The notes beneath the pieces are model-generated. The model saw nothing but the letters and a program-made list of their open reading frames with translations, searched no databases and was not told where the DNA came from. Below are positions 16,996 through 24,752 of a DNA stretch of 37,942 bases, in pieces. Source of the DNA: Anaerolineaceae bacterium (GTDB lineage: Bacteria; Chloroflexota; Anaerolineae; Anaerolineales; Anaerolineaceae); the NCBI GenBank assembly GCA_003524305.1, contig DQHW01000009.1, positions 53,644 through 91,585 on the forward strand. The letters run 5' to 3'. The position numbers were made by a program, and so were the translations under genes. Numbering within the stretch: the stretch's first letter is position 1; the number at the start of each line of letters is the position of its first letter.

Positions 16996-17400
16996 ATGTC
17001 TGACTTACAGCCTCAAATGACCATCGAAACTCCACCACAAGTGCCTTCAGATGGCAAGAAAAATCGCCATGGTTGCTTAACCGCCTATTTGATTTTTATG
17101 ATCCTTGCCAATACGGGTGCTCTCATTATGTATTTAGTACAAGAATATAACTTTGCCCCCTGGGTGATTCCAACCCTGATTGTTCTCCTTTTAAGTAATA
17201 TTACTGTCACCATAGCCCTTTTCATGTGGAAGAGGTGGGGGTTCTTGTTGGTTTGTTTTAATGCCACAGCCAGTTTTGTGATTAATCTCATAATTGGTGT
17301 GAGTATTCTTCAAGCTTTGATGGGATTTGTTGGAATCGGTGTACTATACGGGGTACTGCAAATCGGCAAAAATAACAAAGGCTGGCCTCAACTCGATTAA
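16996..17400 (+). CDS. Small four-helix membrane protein, unknown function
   Basis: A 134-residue protein I do not recognise. About 30 polar N-terminal residues rich in Pro, Gln and Lys are followed by four hydrophobic segments (starting near TAYLIFMILAN, WVIPTLIVLLL, FLLVCFNATAS and ALMGFVGIGVL) and a short polar tail GKNNKGWPQLD. The short linkers suggest a compact helical bundle with both ends in the cytoplasm. It has its own strong promoter and terminator, so it is a single-gene unit independent of the permeases upstream. Confidence 0.65.
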   Translation: MSDLQPQMTIETPPQVPSDGKKNRHGCLTAYLIFMILANTGALIMYLVQEYNFAPWVIPTLIVLLLSNITVTIALFMWKRWGFLLVCFNATASFVINLIIGVSILQALMGFVGIGVLYGVLQIGKNNKGWPQLD

Positions 17401-17422
17401 TGGATCAATCCTCCAAATAAAT

Positions 17423-17463
17423 GACATCCCGTGGTTAATCGAACTTAAGGGATGTCTTTTTTA
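17423..17463 (+). terminator. Rho-independent terminator
   Basis: GACATCCC (17423-17430) pairs with GGGATGTC (17449-17456), followed by a run of T. It ends the unit of the small membrane protein. Confidence 0.8.
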
Positions 17464-17584
17464 TTATGTGATCAATTAACCTTAAGTTTTTTTGTAATTT
17501 TTTTTTTGGTGATTTTGTTAATTTATCCCCTGAATTGTGCTGGTGCTGATTAACAAAAAAAAATTTTTTCTTTTCTACGACCCT

Positions 17585-17830
17585 ATCCTTGTCCAATGCC
17601 ACGGCCAGGGTCACAACCGTCCTTGACGTCGGTGACATGGTCATCTTTCAAAAAACCTTCAGTTTTGTTGGCCTGGGTGCAATCTTTTGTGTCTGCCCAT
17701 GATTGGATCATCAGCCTCGACGGTCAATTTAATTTTTGGTGGGTGTTCTTGCCGATCACCCTTACCATTGTCTTGTTTGGCATTGGCTGGAACCTGTTGG
17801 GTGATGGTCTGAACGATTGCTCAACCCCCG
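17585..17830 (+). pseudogene. Decayed duplicate of the dppC-like 3' end
   Basis: The stretch aligns by eye with about 16615-16880 of the intact permease. Encoded fragments include FSFVGLG, SAHDWII and the run FNFWWVFLPITLTIVLFGIG followed by WNLLGDGLND, the last nearly identical to the intact protein. Relative to the intact gene, 17 bases are missing at the GGLGG/SPWAQ region, exactly between two CCTGGG direct repeats, which shifts the frame; a further one-base shift occurs just before the C-terminus. No start codon with a ribosome site, no upstream half and no promoter are present. It is a remnant of a former second permease copy and cannot be functional as an ABC subunit. Confidence 0.85.
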
Positions 17831-17848
17831 AAATCGTTAACAAAGAAA

Positions 17849-17875
17849 TCGGGGAGCCAATTTCGGCTGCCCCGA
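17849..17875 (-). terminator. Terminator of the second secreted-domain gene
   Basis: Read on the minus strand, TCGGGGCAGCC pairs with GGCTCCCCGA (one bulged base), and TTTCTTTGTT follows. It lies about 30 bases after the stop of the gene at 17903-18451. A competing hairpin with CCCCGA at 17826-17831 is also possible. Confidence 0.6.
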
Positions 17876-17902
17876 ATAATTAAACCCAACAATAAAGATG
17901 AA

Positions 17903-18451
17903 TTAGAATAGTTTTTTTGGTGAACAAACGCCGTCTTTATATGTATAACCCGACTTGCATACACAAAATCCACCTACTAATTCTTCATTTATTCCGCAAA
18001 CTTGTTCAGGGGCTTCTGTGGCACAGAATAAATCTGGCGGACAGTAATAGTAAGCAAAAAGGGCATAAGTTCCTGCCGATGGTGCCTGGGCGCAAGACAG
18101 ATAAGTACCTTCCTCATCCGGTACCCACCCATTGGTGGTTTCCAGCTTAATCCACCTGCCATCCTTCAATTGTCTGATTTCGCCAACCCAATGAAATTTG
18201 CCGCCACCAAATTCGTGACAAATTTTCGTGGGTTCTTCGAGCACGACTGCATCCGTGGTCATTAATTGCAGCCATTCAGGCGCTGGCGCCGAGGTTAAAT
18301 CAACCTTAACTGTAGTGCCTGTGTTCCACTCTCCAGCGGCGATGGACTGCTTTGTCACTGAATAACCTGCTTGAACATTATTGGGAATGCTCACAAAAAC
18401 CAGGGCAAATAGTAAAACAAGCCTAGCAACGACAGATATTGTTTTCTTCAT
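17903..18451 (-). CDS. Secreted protein with paralogous WVGEIRQ domain and EGF-like tail
   Basis: A 182-residue exported protein. The signal peptide ends near NNVQA. Residues of roughly 30-130 are the same domain as in the protein at 13760-14503: AAGEWNTG, APEWLQL, KICHEF, WVGEIRQLKDGRW, TTNGWVP and SCAQAPSAGTYALFAY. The tail differs completely: it is short and Cys-rich, with CPPDLFC, then CGINEELVGGFCVCKSGY and DGVC, which is the spacing of an EGF-like module. Function is unknown; binding at the cell surface is plausible for EGF-like tails. GAGGAT stands upstream of the ATG at 18451. The gene is convergent with the permease remnant. Confidence 0.75.
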   Translation of the reverse strand: MKKTISVVARLVLLFALVFVSIPNNVQAGYSVTKQSIAAGEWNTGTTVKVDLTSAPAPEWLQLMTTDAVVLEEPTKICHEFGGGKFHWVGEIRQLKDGRWIKLETTNGWVPDEEGTYLSCAQAPSAGTYALFAYYYCPPDLFCATEAPEQVCGINEELVGGFCVCKSGYTYKDGVCSPKKLF

Positions 18452-18621
18452 GTAATCCTCGATGTAAAAAAAATAATAAAATCAATTTACCAAAATATTT
18501 GTTACTTTTCCATAAAGTTGGCATAAGAAAACAAAACCCTATTCATTTATCGTTCCGTTTAGAGATTTATTTTGTCAAATTTACAAAATTCACAAATGAC
18601 TAATCACTGCCCTTCAACCAT

Positions 18622-18650
18622 TTGACATTTTCCTCTTCCTCCCCTACACT
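18622..18650 (+). promoter_or_regulatory. comM promoter, predicted leaderless transcript
   Basis: Perfect TTGACA (18622-18627), a 17-bp spacer and TACACT (18645-18650), then AATCTC and the ATG at 18657. The expected start falls on the A of the start codon. There is no Shine-Dalgarno sequence; the stretch upstream is C/T-rich. Confidence 0.65.
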
Positions 18651-18656
18651 AATCTC

Positions 18657-20183
18657 ATGCTAGCCCTTGTGAATGCTTGTGCAGTCATCGGTCTGGATGG
18701 GGTCATCGTAGACGTTGAAGTAGACATCACCAATGGAATTCCAAAACCACCCATGATCATAGTCGGCCTGCCGGATGTTTCGGTGCAGGAGAGTAGAGAA
18801 CGCGTCCAGTCCGCCATCCACAATATCGGTCTGGAATCTCCCCGCAAGCGCGTGCGTGTCAATCTCGCCCCCGCCACCGTGCGCAAAGAAGGTTCCGCCT
18901 ACGATTTGCCCATTGCACTCGGCGTCTTGATCGCCAACCGCCAGCTCCCGCCAAAATGTCTGCAAGACGGATTGGTGATGGGTGAACTCTCTCTTGACGG
19001 CAGCGTGCGCCACATCCGCGGCGTGCTGCCCATGGCAGCCGTTGCCCGGCGTGAGAATTTCAAACGCGTCTTCGTCCCCGCTGAAGATGCCCCCGAAGCC
19101 GCGCTCTTCCCCGATCTCGAAGTCATCCCGGTCACCTCGTTGGCTGACCTTTATGCCCACCTGGTAGGCTCACGTCCCATCCCTCCCCAGCCCCACATCG
19201 AAGTGGATCAGGTGCCCGTGATTGTGCAAACGGATTTTCGCGATATCAAAGGGCAGGAGCATGTCAAACGAGCGCTTGAAGTGGCCGCCTCGGGCGGACA
19301 TAACCTGCTCATGATCGGACCACCCGGCGCGGGCAAGACCCTCATGGCACGCGCCCTGCCTGCCATTCTGCCGCGCATGAGCGTGGATGAATCGCTCGAT
19401 GTTACCCGCATCTACTCCGTGGCGGATGCCTTGCCCGAAGGCATTCCCCTCATTAAGAATCGACCCTTCCGCGCGCCGCATCACACCATCTCGAATGCCG
19501 GGCTGGTGGGCGGAGGCAACTGGCCGCATCCCGGCGAAATCTCGCTGGCCCACCGCGGCGTGCTCTTTCTGGATGAACTGCCTGAGTTCGGCAGCCGCAC
19601 ACTTGAAGTACTGCGTCAGCCTCTCGAAGACAAGATCGTCACCATCAGCCGTGCCCAGGGCACGCTCACCTTCCCGGCTAACTTTCAACTTGTGGCTGCC
19701 ATGAACCCTTGCCCCTGCGGATACTACGGCGACGCTTACAAAGCCTGCACCTGCGCACCCGGCACGGTGATCAAATACCAACGCCGTATCTCCGGTCCGC
19801 TGATGGACCGCATCGACATTCATGTGGATGTTCCGCGTGTGGATTATGAAAAATTGAGCGAGAACCGTCAGGGAGAGTCATCCGAGGCCGTCAGCCAGCG
19901 CGTCGAAGCCGCCCGCCAGGTTCAACGTGACCGATTCAAAGGCACCACGCTCACCTGCAATGCAGATATGCATCCCGCCCAGGTGAGGCAGTTCTGTGCG
20001 CTGGATGAACCCTGCCGCAGCCTGATGCGCGCCGCCATGAACCAGCTTCAACTCTCCGCCCGCGCCTACCACCGCATCCTCAAACTTGCGCGCACCATCG
20101 CGGATCTATCCGCTAGTGATTCCATCCAACAAAGTCATTTGGCCGAAGCGCTGCAATACCGTCCGCGGGTGAGTGATATTTAG
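18657..20183 (+). CDS. comM: ComM/YifB-family magnesium-chelatase-like AAA+ ATPase
   Basis: A 508-residue helicase-like AAA+ protein. ComM drives branch migration during integration of transformed DNA in naturally competent bacteria, and YifB homologues are widespread. The N-terminal Lon-protease-like (ChlI) domain covers about 1-170 (VEVDITNGIPKPPMIIVGLP, VNLAPATVRKEGSAYDLPIA). The AAA+ core has Walker A GPPGAGKT at 221-228, Walker B VLFLDE near 302-307, sensor-type MNPCPCGYYGD with nearby CTC, and arginine-finger region SGPLMDRIDIHV. The C-terminal helical domain ends with LSARAYHRILKLARTIADL. Length is normal and the gene looks intact. It stands alone under its own promoter; no other competence gene is nearby. 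Confidence 0.92.
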   Translation: MLALVNACAVIGLDGVIVDVEVDITNGIPKPPMIIVGLPDVSVQESRERVQSAIHNIGLESPRKRVRVNLAPATVRKEGSAYDLPIALGVLIANRQLPPKCLQDGLVMGELSLDGSVRHIRGVLPMAAVARRENFKRVFVPAEDAPEAALFPDLEVIPVTSLADLYAHLVGSRPIPPQPHIEVDQVPVIVQTDFRDIKGQEHVKRALEVAASGGHNLLMIGPPGAGKTLMARALPAILPRMSVDESLDVTRIYSVADALPEGIPLIKNRPFRAPHHTISNAGLVGGGNWPHPGEISLAHRGVLFLDELPEFGSRTLEVLRQPLEDKIVTISRAQGTLTFPANFQLVAAMNPCPCGYYGDAYKACTCAPGTVIKYQRRISGPLMDRIDIHVDVPRVDYEKLSENRQGESSEAVSQRVEAARQVQRDRFKGTTLTCNADMHPAQVRQFCALDEPCRSLMRAAMNQLQLSARAYHRILKLARTIADLSASDSIQQSHLAEALQYRPRVSDI

Positions 20184-20225
20184 AAGTTCTCGAAATTTGT
20201 TATTTACCACATTAATTTCACAGGA

Positions 20226-20768
20226 TTAGTTTTTCCTCAATTTGATCCTCGGAAAGAACATCGGTGTACTGTTCTTATATGCCACGTACTCCTCTCCGAA
20301 CCGCATTTCCAATTCTCGCTCTTCAATCTTCTTGAGATAGGTAAGCAGCAATCCCCCGAGGATGAGCACCAGGATAATGGATGACACCGAACCCGCTAAA
20401 ATGCCGACCCCCAGGTAAGCCGTGATCGTGCCAAAGGTCATGGGGTTGCGGCATTGTTTGAAGGGACCGTCAATCAACAGTTTTTGGGTTGGCATCATCG
20501 GCAGCGGCGTTCCGCTGGCGCGGCTGAGCTGCGAATAAATTGACCAAAAGCCGTAGATGCCTCCAATCATTATCAAAGGAACTCCAATGATAATATTGAC
20601 CACACCATAGTAAAGATTTGGGAGATGCAATAATGCATCCAGGCGAGGAAGCAGGATCACGAGGACATAAGGGAGGATCATTACAAAAAGAAAAAATGCA
20701 GGGATTAATGCCAACAATCGATTTTTAAGAGAGTATTCCCGGCTTGCCCATTGTTTGTAGCGGTTCAT
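20226..20768 (-). CDS. Isoprenylcysteine carboxyl methyltransferase/PEMT-like membrane protein
   Basis: A 180-residue membrane protein with about four to five hydrophobic segments and the C-terminal signature of the ICMT/phospholipid methyltransferase family: LIDGPFKQCRNPMTFG (SAM-contacting H/R-N-P region; here the usual His is Gln-Cys-Arg-Asn-Pro) and EERELEMRFGEEYVAYKNSTP (quoted as EERELEMRFGEEY). Bacterial members methylate lipid or small-molecule substrates that are mostly unknown; bacteria do not have prenylated CaaX proteins as targets. GAGGTG lies seven bases upstream of the ATG. The gene is convergent with comM across about 40 bases with no obvious terminator. Confidence 0.8.
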   Translation of the reverse strand: MNRYKQWASREYSLKNRLLALIPAFFLFVMILPYVLVILLPRLDALLHLPNLYYGVVNIIIGVPLIMIGGIYGFWSIYSQLSRASGTPLPMMPTQKLLIDGPFKQCRNPMTFGTITAYLGVGILAGSVSSIILVLILGGLLLTYLKKIEERELEMRFGEEYVAYKNSTPMFFPRIKLRKN

Positions 20769-20920
20769 AAGTTCACCTCACTTGGCTGGAGTTTTTTCAA
20801 CCATTAAAGGCGCATACTTATAATAGTTAGCTTTACTTCAGTATACACATCCAGGCGCAGAATTCAATATAAGGGTAAACTTGGTTTATCATTTATCGTT
20901 TTATCATACAGGAGAAAAAT

Positions 20921-21142
20921 ATGGCTTATACCTTGGAATCCAAACTTGGTGAACTGTTGAAAGATGCTGTGGCCCTTAAAGTCCTCGAAAAATACGCTCC
21001 GGGCATTACCACCAATCCGATGATAGGCTTTGCCAAAGGTATGACCCTGGATACGCTCCTTGGTCTACCGCAAGCCAAACAATACGGCATCACCAAAGAT
21101 ATGGTGCTGAAGGTATTGGCCGAAATCGAAACCCAAAAGTAA
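20921..21142 (+). CDS. Small helical protein, 73 residues
   Basis: A short acidic-basic helical protein that reads VLEKYAPGITTNPMIGFAKG followed by MTLDTLLGLPQAK and GITKDMVLKVLAEI. A similar sequence occurs, as far as I recall, as a C-terminal appendage of some bacterial hydrolases, but here it stands alone; this comparison is from memory and uncertain. No signal peptide, no cysteine and no membrane segment. AGGAG lies eight bases upstream of the ATG, and codon use matches neighbouring genes, which argues for a real gene. Function unknown. Confidence 0.7.
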   Translation: MAYTLESKLGELLKDAVALKVLEKYAPGITTNPMIGFAKGMTLDTLLGLPQAKQYGITKDMVLKVLAEIETQK

Positions 21143-21265
21143 GCAGATTCTGATCAATTTTTAAAAACAGGTTACAAACCTTGCCTCAAAAATGTCCGGC
21201 AAGTTCAACATATGCCAACCTTTTTTAATTTTTTTAAATCGAAAATAATGTTTTTTTCAAAACCT

Positions 21266-22213
21266 TCATACAGGCTTATTAATTGGATAAGTGTATCCAA
21301 CCTGCATTTTGGCTTGTGTTTTCAAATGTGCCCGTAAATATTGTCCGCAATTACTTCCGATATAATTTTCTTCAATATTCCCGATACTCAAAATGACCTC
21401 GTAACCTTCTGAACGCAAAGCTGAAACAATTTCATCATTCTGTAATGGAGAATCAATGATGACATGTGATTTCAAATTCATTTCCACAGCTCGATAGGTT
21501 GGGTTAATAGGTGTTATTTTGATTAAGAATTTTTCTGGTGAAAAATGCCTTTTTAGAACCTCGGCATCCAATGGTGATTGTTGGGCGAGTGCGAAATTTA
21601 AAGTAATCTTTCTGTCGCCTGGCGAGAAAAAGCGCTCACCATATTCAGCCATCTCATTAAAACGCCATTTCCGAATCGGGATAATCTGATCACGAAGTCT
21701 CTCATCGGTTGTATGGATTGAAAATTGAAATTGAAAACGCCCATCAGAGAAATACTCGTTTTTTATGTTAATGAGTTGATCAAAGAAACGCTCACACCCC
21801 GCAGGCGCAACTGTTGAAATGGACGGCATCAAACCGGGTGCCTGATATCGCTTAGTCAGCTTCTTGAGAACCTCAAGGACTGCCAGGTTTAGCGCTGGTT
21901 CTCCCATTCGCGAAAATTGAATTTTAAATTGTTTGGAGGGAATTGTATTGTGAGGAAATCGGTTTTGAACCAGAAAGTCGATTTGCTCCAGAATTTCTTC
22001 TGAGGTGGGATTGCCCTGATAATAACCCCCCGCATCGCACATGGCACAGTGTACCGGGCAGCCGTACATGGTGGAGACTAGGAGAACCCACTTCTCCAGA
22101 CGCGTTAACGATGGCATTATCGATTCAACGCATTCCAGAAATTTACCTTGTTCCTGTTCAATAATGTAAACTGTCGTGGATTCTTCTTTACCTGTGGATG
22201 CAATTACTTTCAT
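21266..22213 (-). CDS. RlmN/Cfr-like radical SAM protein lacking the N-terminal domain
   Basis: A 315-residue radical SAM enzyme. The cluster motif is CPVHCAMC (C52, C56, C59). Other segments match RlmN: SRMGEPALN, SIHTTDERLRDQIIP, KITPINPTYR and, near the end, SNCGQYLR, where C289 corresponds to the methyl-carrying Cys355 of E. coli RlmN. The N-terminal helix-hairpin RNA-binding part of RlmN is absent, and the position of the second catalytic cysteine (RlmN Cys118, seven residues before the cluster motif) is Leu45 here. So the family relation is clear but RlmN chemistry on A2503 is doubtful. The start ATG at 22213 has GAGGAGA at ideal distance and overlaps the FAD gene by 26 bases; a longer open frame to 22300 is not used. 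Confidence 0.8.
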   Translation of the reverse strand: MKVIASTGKEESTTVYIIEQEQGKFLECVESIMPSLTRLEKWVLLVSTMYGCPVHCAMCDAGGYYQGNPTSEEILEQIDFLVQNRFPHNTIPSKQFKIQFSRMGEPALNLAVLEVLKKLTKRYQAPGLMPSISTVAPAGCERFFDQLINIKNEYFSDGRFQFQFSIHTTDERLRDQIIPIRKWRFNEMAEYGERFFSPGDRKITLNFALAQQSPLDAEVLKRHFSPEKFLIKITPINPTYRAVEMNLKSHVIIDSPLQNDEIVSALRSEGYEVILSIGNIEENYIGSNCGQYLRAHLKTQAKMQVGYTYPINKPV

Positions 22214-23087
22214 GTTCATTCTCCTCAACTTTTTGGTGGATGAGCATACCGGCACGAATGCCATCGCCAACAGCAATGGCAGCCTGTCTGAATAAGCCAT
22301 TTTTTACATCACCAACAAAGTGGAGGATGCCCTTTTTTTCGTATTCAGCAGCACATTTCTTTACTGAAGATGAAATGAAATCGATTTGCGGATCCCGACC
22401 GATTGCACCTACGATGTAATCAGATCGAAATATTTTCAAACCGAATGGGCTAGAACATTCCACAATCATTTCGCCCTCCAGACTTTTTTCCACCTTTTCT
22501 ATCCTGGTCTGAGGACAATATTCAATATTCTGATGGTCTTCCGCCTGGTCTTGCAGTCGTTTTAAACATTTGGTTTGATCAGAATGATTAAGAATTATAA
22601 CTGAATTTTCTTTCGCTAGGTTTAGTGCATAATCAAAGGCAATGTCGCCGCTGCCGACTATGATGATTTTCTTTCTGGATTGCTCTTTGATAAGCCGAAG
22701 ATCATAAACTATATTTTTTGCCATTTCATTATTAATGGAAAACCCGGTTAATATTTTGGGTTTGGTCCCCGAAGCAATCACAACGAGTTTAGCCTGGTAG
22801 TGTGAATTTGGAGTGATTGCATTAAATAAACCCTTCTTCCAGGATAACTCAACGACTTGTTCGTGTGTGACCATAATGGGCTTGATTTGTTCAATAAAAA
22901 TACCTGCCAATTCTGTTCCAGAAATACCCTTTGGGAAACCCGGGTAGTTCTCTATCCAATTTGCATTCCATAATAAACCACCAGGCTGCGATTTTTCAAA
23001 CAGGCGAGGAATCAATCCATATCGCTTTAATTGGATGGCTGCTGCCATACCTGCAGGCCCGGCGCCTATGATGAGTACGTCATCCAT
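22188..23087 (-). CDS. Thioredoxin-reductase-like FAD/NAD(P) oxidoreductase without CxxC
   Basis: A 299-residue two-dinucleotide-domain flavoprotein. FAD binding is shown by IIGAGPAGMAAAIQL at the start, VVIASGTKP in the middle and FVGDV followed by GDGIRAGM at the end; NAD(P) binding by IIIVGSGDIAFDYAL. The redox-active CxxC of thioredoxin reductase is missing, so it resembles ferredoxin/flavodoxin-NADP reductases of the TrxR-like type, or bacillithiol-disulfide-reductase-like enzymes, and passes electrons to a separate acceptor. GGAG lies seven bases before the ATG. It overlaps the hydrolase gene upstream by 8 bases and the radical SAM gene downstream by 26, which indicates coupled translation; it may supply electrons to the radical SAM cluster (inference). 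Confidence 0.85.
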   Translation of the reverse strand: MDDVLIIGAGPAGMAAAIQLKRYGLIPRLFEKSQPGGLLWNANWIENYPGFPKGISGTELAGIFIEQIKPIMVTHEQVVELSWKKGLFNAITPNSHYQAKLVVIASGTKPKILTGFSINNEMAKNIVYDLRLIKEQSRKKIIIVGSGDIAFDYALNLAKENSVIILNHSDQTKCLKRLQDQAEDHQNIEYCPQTRIEKVEKSLEGEMIVECSSPFGLKIFRSDYIVGAIGRDPQIDFISSSVKKCAAEYEKKGILHFVGDVKNGLFRQAAIAVGDGIRAGMLIHQKVEENEHESNCIHR

Positions 23088-23751
23088 TTATTTGCTCCAC
23101 TATGTAAATAATTGCTTCTGACAGAACCGGAGTCGCAAAACCATGTGCAAGATTAAGCAACGCAGCTTTATGAAAGTCTTTATTGTATGTCGCTGTTCCA
23201 TCGACGGTGAAGAAAACCTCATAATCCCTCATAAAGGCCGACCTTGCGGTTGTCTCACAACAAAGATGCGTCATGACTCCGCAAATCACGAGTTGTTTAA
23301 TCTTCTGCTTTTTCAAAATATCATCAAGTGGAGAGTTGAAAAAGGCATCATAACGCGTTTTACTTATTACAATCCCTTCACTAAAATCGATGCGGGGATC
23401 CACGCGACTAAAGTCCATATCATCTTTTAGAATTTCCCTCCACCAAACAGCCATTAATCCTGCGTTTTGAGAAGTATTAACATGCCGTGTAAAAATGACT
23501 GGAAGCTTTGAACGAGAATAGGTATGAATTAGGGCATTTACCTTTGGAAGAATTGCCGTCGCACTTGGGACAAAAGCATGAGATTGGTCATTGAGAAAGT
23601 ATTCCTGCATATCCAACACTAACAGTGCGGATTGCTCCAGTGTCGAAGATATAGGTCTTTTTCGTATTGAACTTTCAACAGATTCCAAAAGTTCACGCGC
23701 CGTTTCATCGATTGAAGAAAGTGAAAAATACTGTTCTTTTACAATTCCCAT
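23080..23751 (-). CDS. Isochorismatase-like cysteine hydrolase
   Basis: A 223-residue isochorismatase-superfamily protein. The catalytic triad of the cysteine-hydrolase branch is visible: D47 in LVLDMQ, K131 in SKTRYDAF, and Cys164 in GVMTHLCCETTAR. About 40 residues precede the core fold, more than in nicotinamidases, and have no hydrophobic segment. Members hydrolyse C-N bonds of amides or ureido compounds, or act on isochorismate; the substrate here is unknown. It is the first gene of a three-gene unit with the FAD and radical SAM genes. Only a weak GGAT ribosome site precedes the ATG. Confidence 0.85.
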   Translation of the reverse strand: MGIVKEQYFSLSSIDETARELLESVESSIRKRPISSTLEQSALLVLDMQEYFLNDQSHAFVPSATAILPKVNALIHTYSRSKLPVIFTRHVNTSQNAGLMAVWWREILKDDMDFSRVDPRIDFSEGIVISKTRYDAFFNSPLDDILKKQKIKQLVICGVMTHLCCETTARSAFMRDYEVFFTVDGTATYNKDFHKAALLNLAHGFATPVLSEAIIYIVEQING

Positions 23752-23778
23752 AATTATCCTGCCAACAAATGTTCACAG

Positions 23779-23787
23779 ATGATAGCA
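23779..23787 (-). promoter_or_regulatory. Extended -10 promoter of the hydrolase/FAD/radical SAM unit
   Basis: On the minus strand TGC is followed by TATCAT (23784-23779), an extended -10 element; no convincing -35 box. The leader would be about 20 nt. A 6-bp inverted repeat (ATGCCA/TGGCAT, 23824-23842) lies about 40 bases further upstream and might be an operator or the end of the preceding unit. Confidence 0.4.
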
Positions 23788-23946
23788 TACTAAAATGTGT
23801 TGGAAAAACCAATGAATATCTTCATGCCAGAAGTTATGGCATCAATCACAAAAATATCTTTTGGATGACTTGGATATTTCAAAATAATCCGGCAACCATG
23901 TAAATAGTCTTTATAACCACTGCAATTAAAAACCTAAAGTAGAGTG

Positions 23947-24750
23947 TTAGTTTTTTGCTACAAACAGCCCGGAGTCTTTGGTTAAGAAAATCCGACCGCC
24001 ATGGTCTGAAAACTCGCGTTCAATAAATTCTACTAATTTCGCTTTTCTTTCGTCAGATAACTGCAGTCTGCCCGAAAATACATATTCAATTAATGGCTTT
24101 GCTTCTGTGACCATCAGAGAATCCGGGTATCGATGTAAAGTTACACTCGAAAAGTGTTTTCTGAGTTGAGCTTCACCATTTTCAAGACTGAACGAATCCG
24201 AAGCCAATGTATTCCAGGTGGCAAACTGCGGTTCAAAACGGGTGACCATCTCGTTGATTTCAATCAGGTTATTTTTGCCGATGGTGGATGCAAACAACCA
24301 CCCTGATGGTTTGAGCACGCGCTTGATTTCTGATAAACCCTTTTCGCGATCTGGAAGGTGAAAGAGCATGTGGTTGGCAATCACAAAATCAAAACGATCA
24401 TCTTCAAATGGGATCGCTTGCGCATCGATTACCTTGTACTGAAAATTAGGCTGATTCTTGAGGTTTTTCTGAACCTGTTCCACCATGCCTTCCGAAAAAT
24501 CAGAAATAACTACTTCCACCCCTTTTGGAATTCGCTCCAAATTTTCAAGCCACAATTCACCTGTCCCGCAGCCCAATTCCAGTACCTTGCTGTTTGCTTC
24601 CAATTTCATCTGGTCAAACAGCCAACGCTGCCATCCATATTGGTTAACACTAAATAGTTGATGCAGACGGATTCGGGCGTTTAAATTCGATCCGTCGCGA
24701 TATTGTTTACTGACATAATTCGGATCACTCATCCCTTGAACGTTAGACAT
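23947..24750 (-). CDS. Class I SAM-dependent methyltransferase (UbiE/COQ5-like)
   Basis: A 267-residue small-molecule methyltransferase. Motif I is VLELGCGTGELW near residue 56, the SAM-ribose acidic position is in VVISDFSEGM, motif II region IPFEDDRFDFVIANHMLFHL and motif III RVLKPSGWLFASTIG (the family has LxPGG). The C-terminal ~100 residues form a variable lid, likely for substrate choice. Substrate unknown. A strong AGGAGG lies five bases before the ATG and the gene begins 2 bases after the stop of the Cys-rich protein gene, so they are cotranscribed. Confidence 0.85.
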   Translation of the reverse strand: MSNVQGMSDPNYVSKQYRDGSNLNARIRLHQLFSVNQYGWQRWLFDQMKLEANSKVLELGCGTGELWLENLERIPKGVEVVISDFSEGMVEQVQKNLKNQPNFQYKVIDAQAIPFEDDRFDFVIANHMLFHLPDREKGLSEIKRVLKPSGWLFASTIGKNNLIEINEMVTRFEPQFATWNTLASDSFSLENGEAQLRKHFSSVTLHRYPDSLMVTEAKPLIEYVFSGRLQLSDERKAKLVEFIEREFSDHGGRIFLTKDSGLFVAKN

Positions 24751-24752
24751 CC

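Noticed and set aside
17596..17883. Open frame of 95 codons as a gene
   Set aside because: It is a frameshifted remnant of the dppC-like gene without start signals.
13700..18451. Mobile element as the cause of the patchy region
   Set aside because: No transposase, integrase, terminal inverted repeats or target duplications were seen.
22214..22300. Longer N-terminus of the radical SAM gene
   Set aside because: It lies within the FAD gene, while GAGGAGA and ATG at 22213 give a well-placed start.
21266..23751. Reading the cassette as a phage-defence system
   Set aside because: No nuclease, toxin, helicase or sensor component is present; the proteins are metabolic enzymes.
23824..23842. ATGCCA/TGGCAT hairpin as a terminator of the methyltransferase gene
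   Set aside because: The stem is only 6 bp and no T-run follows on the minus strand.
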